This document shows, piece after piece, positions 5,269 through 6,811 of a DNA stretch of 6,811 bases. The DNA comes from Hydrogenophaga sp. (GTDB lineage Bacteria > Pseudomonadota > Gammaproteobacteria > Burkholderiales > Burkholderiaceae_C): assembly GCA_011390855.1 (NCBI GenBank), contig JAABRN010000010.1, positions 1 through 6,811 of the forward strand, read 5' to 3'. The notes beneath the pieces were generated by a model, which saw only the letters and a list, made by a program, of their open reading frames with translations, was not told the DNA's origin and searched no databases. Every line of letters begins with the position of its first letter. The first letter of the stretch is position 1. The position numbers were made by a program, and so were the translations under genes.

Positions 5269-5273
5269 TGCAT
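5263..5273 (-). repeat. 11-bp inverted repeat, copy 2 (TCATGATGCAT)
   Basis: Exact reverse complement of the sequence at 4538-4548. It overlaps the stop codon of the plus-strand hypothetical gene and continues into CATGATG, a partial second copy. It lies about 75 bp from the tRNA fragment, a distance where arm-type sites for integrase or excisionase occur in other elements. Confidence 0.35.
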
Positions 5274-5346
5274 GATGCGCCGTCGTGCTTTGATTTTGTT
5301 ATGATTATTGGTGAGGTGTGATGAGTGTCAGAGGGCCATGTTGGCT

Positions 5347-5391
5347 TTCACACGGCAGGGGTCGCAGGTTCGAACCCTGCACCGCCCACCA
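5347..5391 (+). other. att: Attachment site: 3' fragment of tRNA-Val(CAC)
   Basis: Reading from 5347: anticodon loop TTCACAC with CAC anticodon, 3' anticodon stem GGCAG, variable GGGTC, T arm GCAGG-TTCGAAC-CCTGC, 3' acceptor ACCGCCC, A, and encoded CCA ending at 5391. The upstream bases do not supply the partner acceptor strand (GGGCGGT expected near 5316), a D arm, or the usual 5' anticodon strand (TGGCT here against CTGCC expected). So only the 3' 45 nt are tRNA. This is the signature of an element integrated in tRNA-Val, with crossover in or after the anticodon loop, a class used by many tyrosine integrases. The exact identity block needs the other end of the element. The 338 bp between the flanking genes (5269-5606) otherwise hold only this fragment, two terminators and a palindrome. 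Confidence 0.82.
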
Positions 5392-5408
5392 GATAAGTGA
5401 AAAAAATC

Positions 5409-5442
5409 AAGGACTTAGCAGTTATGCCAAGTCCTTTTTTTT
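5409..5442 (+). terminator. Rho-independent terminator of tRNA-Val
   Basis: AAGGACTT (5409-5416) and AAGTCCTT (5429-5436) form an 8-bp stem with a 12-base loop, followed by a T-run through 5442. An A-run on the other side (5400-5406) would also give a U-tract on the minus strand, so it may work in both directions. It starts 18 bases after the tRNA CCA and is chromosomal. Confidence 0.85.
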
Positions 5443-5541
5443 GTTCGTACGGAAAAAATACGTGAATCTGCACTGGCGTTGGCCCGCTCGGCTTTCCCGG
5501 ATGCCATCAAACTGTTCTTTTCAGGTCCTGCGTCTATCCAC

Positions 5542-5579
5542 ACAAAAAATGGGTGCAGCCGTGATCGGCTACACCCATT
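5542..5579 (-). terminator. Rho-independent terminator of rpoD
   Basis: Arms 5548-5560 and 5567-5579 pair over 13 positions with one mismatch and a 6-base loop. On the minus strand the stem is followed by TTTTTT (complement of the A-run at 5544-5549). It lies about 28 bp after the rpoD stop codon. Confidence 0.88.
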
Positions 5580-5596
5580 ATGAGTGTGTGTGGGTC

Positions 5597-5614
5597 ACAT
5601 GTGACGTCACATGT
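5597..5614. repeat. 18-bp perfect palindrome over the rpoD stop codon
   Basis: ACATGTGACGTCACATGT is fully self-complementary and contains the rpoD TGA stop (5607-5609). A second, overlapping palindrome GTCACATGTGAC lies at 5594-5605. There is no loop, so it is a protein-site-like DNA palindrome rather than a good RNA hairpin. No function is known to me. Confidence 0.55.
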
Positions 5615-6811
5615 CGATGAAGCTGCGCAGTTTGTCTGAGCGGCTGGGGTGCTTGAGCTTGCGCACCGCCTTGCTTTCAATTTGGCGGATGCGCTCGCGC
5701 GTCACGTCAAACTGCTTGCCCACTTCTTCCAGTGTGTGGTCGGTGCTCATCTCGATGCCAAACCGCATGCGCAACACCTTGGCTTCGCGCGGCGTCAGGC
5801 TGTCCAGAATCTCTTTGACCACTTCGCGCAAACCGGCCTGCATGGCGGCCTCAATAGGCGCGGTGTTGGCTTGGTCCTCGATGAAGTCCCCTAGGTGCGA
5901 ATCGTCGTCGTCGCCGATGGGGGTTTCCATCGAGATCGGCTCCTTCGCAATCTTCATGATCTTGCGGATCTTGTCCTCGGGCATCTCCATCTTCTCGGCC
6001 AGGATGGAGGCGTCGGGCTCGAAGCCGTGTTCCTGCAAATGCTGGCGGCTGATGCGGTTCATCTTGTTGATGGTCTCGATCATGTGCACTGGAATGCGGA
6101 TGGTGCGCGCTTGGTCGGCAATTGATCGTGTGATGGCCTGGCGGATCCACCAGGTGGCGTAGGTCGAGAACTTGTAGCCGCGGCGGTATTCGAACTTGTC
6201 CACCGCCTTCATCAGGCCGATGTTGCCTTCCTGGATCAGGTCGAGGAACTGCAGGCCGCGGTTGGTGTACTTCTTCGCAATGGAGATCACCAGGCGCAGG
6301 TTGGCCTCGATCATTTCTTTCTTGGCGTCGCGCGAGGTGGATTCACCCTGGTTCATCCGCTTGTGAATGTCTTTCAAGTGCGCCAGTGGCACGACCACGC
6401 CGGACTGGATGGCTATCAGGCCTGCTTGCAACTCCTGCACGGGCGGGATATTGCGCTGCATGACCACACTCCAGGGTTTGCCAGCCGCAGCCTGCTTTTC
6501 CACCCATTTCAAGTTGAGCAAGTTGGCCGGGAAATCGGCGATGAACTTTTCTTGGGGCATGCCGCATTTGTCCACAATGATCCGGCGCAGCTCGCGTTCT
6601 TTCTTGCGCACTTCATCGACTTGGTTGCGCATGGTGCTGCACAACTTTTCAATCGCTTTGGCGGTGAACCGGATCGACATCAGTGTTTCGGTGATGGCTG
6701 CCTGCGTCTTCATGTAGCTGGGCGCGCCGTAACCTTCTTTGTCGTAAGTTTTGTGCAGCTTTTCAAACAGCGCGCGCATGGTGTCGAAACGGGTTAGTGC
6801 CTCGCGCTTGA
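5607..6811 (-). CDS. rpoD: RNA polymerase primary sigma factor RpoD (sigma-70), N-terminus outside window
   Basis: The frame is open to the right edge, giving the C-terminal 400 residues of the housekeeping sigma factor, which directs core RNA polymerase to -10/-35 promoters. The segment before region 2 (visible residues 1 to about 150) is the end of the non-conserved region. Region 2 at about 153-235 has [40 protein letters not shown] and the -10-binding [17 protein letters not shown]. Region 3 follows, with [12 protein letters not shown]. The acidic [14 protein letters not shown] lies at the region 3.2 finger. Region 4 (from [16 protein letters not shown]) ends with the -35-binding helix-turn-helix [20 protein letters not shown] and [17 protein letters not shown]. 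All elements are intact. It is a chromosomal gene, convergent with the tRNA fragment and not part of the element. Confidence 0.97.
   Translation of the reverse strand, partial: KREALTRFDTMRALFEKLHKTYDKEGYGAPSYMKTQAAITETLMSIRFTAKAIEKLCSTMRNQVDEVRKKERELRRIIVDKCGMPQEKFIADFPANLLNLKWVEKQAAAGKPWSVVMQRNIPPVQELQAGLIAIQSGVVVPLAHLKDIHKRMNQGESTSRDAKKEMIEANLRLVISIAKKYTNRGLQFLDLIQEGNIGLMKAVDKFEYRRGYKFSTYATWWIRQAITRSIADQARTIRIPVHMIETINKMNRISRQHLQEHGFEPDASILAEKMEMPEDKIRKIMKIAKEPISMETPIGDDDDSHLGDFIEDQANTAPIEAAMQAGLREVVKEILDSLTPREAKVLRMRFGIEMSTDHTLEEVGKQFDVTRERIRQIESKAVRKLKHPSRSDKLRSFIDM

Larger units (their letters stand above)
1..5391. mobile_element. Right part of an integrative mobilizable element (left end outside window)
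   Basis: Everything left of the tRNA-Val fragment behaves as one accessory element: an AlpA-like regulator, a replication initiator with embedded repeats, a putative oriT, a relaxosome protein, a relaxase and further genes in the same direction. The right boundary is set by the 3' part of tRNA-Val(CAC) that ends at 5391; the crossover probably lies inside that segment. Seen: rep, mob and tRNA-fragment features in one contiguous block. Known: integrative mobilizable elements and genomic islands often use tRNA 3' ends as attachment sites and keep an intact tRNA at the other end. Inferred: the integrase is beyond the left edge, because none of the reading frames here shows tyrosine- or serine-recombinase motifs. 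No mating-pair formation genes are visible, so transfer would rely on a helper plasmid or ICE. Confidence 0.75.

Noticed and set aside
5316..5391. A complete tRNA-Val gene.
   Set aside because: The first 31 positions cannot form the acceptor or D arm, so only the 3' fragment is present.

Overview
The window covers the right-hand end of an integrated, mobilizable, probably replication-competent element and the chromosome next to it. The host looks like a beta-proteobacterium of the Burkholderiales, probably Comamonadaceae. That rests on the rpoD sequence and is an inference without a database search.

Chromosome (about 5347-6811): the 3' 400 codons of rpoD, the primary sigma factor, lie on the minus strand and run off the right edge. 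A strong hairpin terminator follows the gene. Facing rpoD is the 3' 45 nt of a tRNA-Val(CAC) gene, from the anticodon loop to CCA, with its own terminator. The bases upstream cannot form the D arm or the 5' acceptor strand. This is therefore the tRNA remnant expected at one end of an element integrated into a tRNA gene. The intact tRNA and the integrase should lie beyond the left edge.

Element, attachment-site end (4169-5268): an unrecognised 236/230-aa protein on the plus strand is divergent from a small AlpA/excisionase-like winged-helix protein on the minus strand. Their starts are only a few bases apart. An 11-bp sequence occurs in inverted orientation at both ends of the plus-strand gene.

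Replication module (3050-4075): a 341-aa protein begins with a winged-helix domain of the kind seen in phage O/DnaD-like replication initiators. Inside the gene are three CCACTCG...CGAGTGG inverted repeats spaced 26 bp apart, next to an AT-rich stretch with a phased GGTTTCTT repeat. This arrangement resembles the lambda origin, which sits inside gene O.

Transfer module (2904-1): between rep and the mobilization genes is a putative oriT. It has an IncP-type ATCCTG^C nick motif directly beside a CGTTC/GAACG inverted repeat, followed by three more hairpins. A minus-strand operon follows, tightly packed at first: a ribbon-helix-helix relaxosome protein (MobC/TraJ-like), a short MOBP-type relaxase coupled to it through ATGA, a Cys-containing protein of unknown function, an Ala-rich protein of unknown function, and, after a 58-bp gap, an edge-truncated SprT-like zinc metallopeptidase (HEMTH...HNAAF) that runs off the left edge.

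No type IV secretion genes are seen, so the element would need a helper for transfer. The most distinctive points are the origin embedded in the rep gene, the IncP-like oriT, and the SprT-family protease following the relaxase genes.
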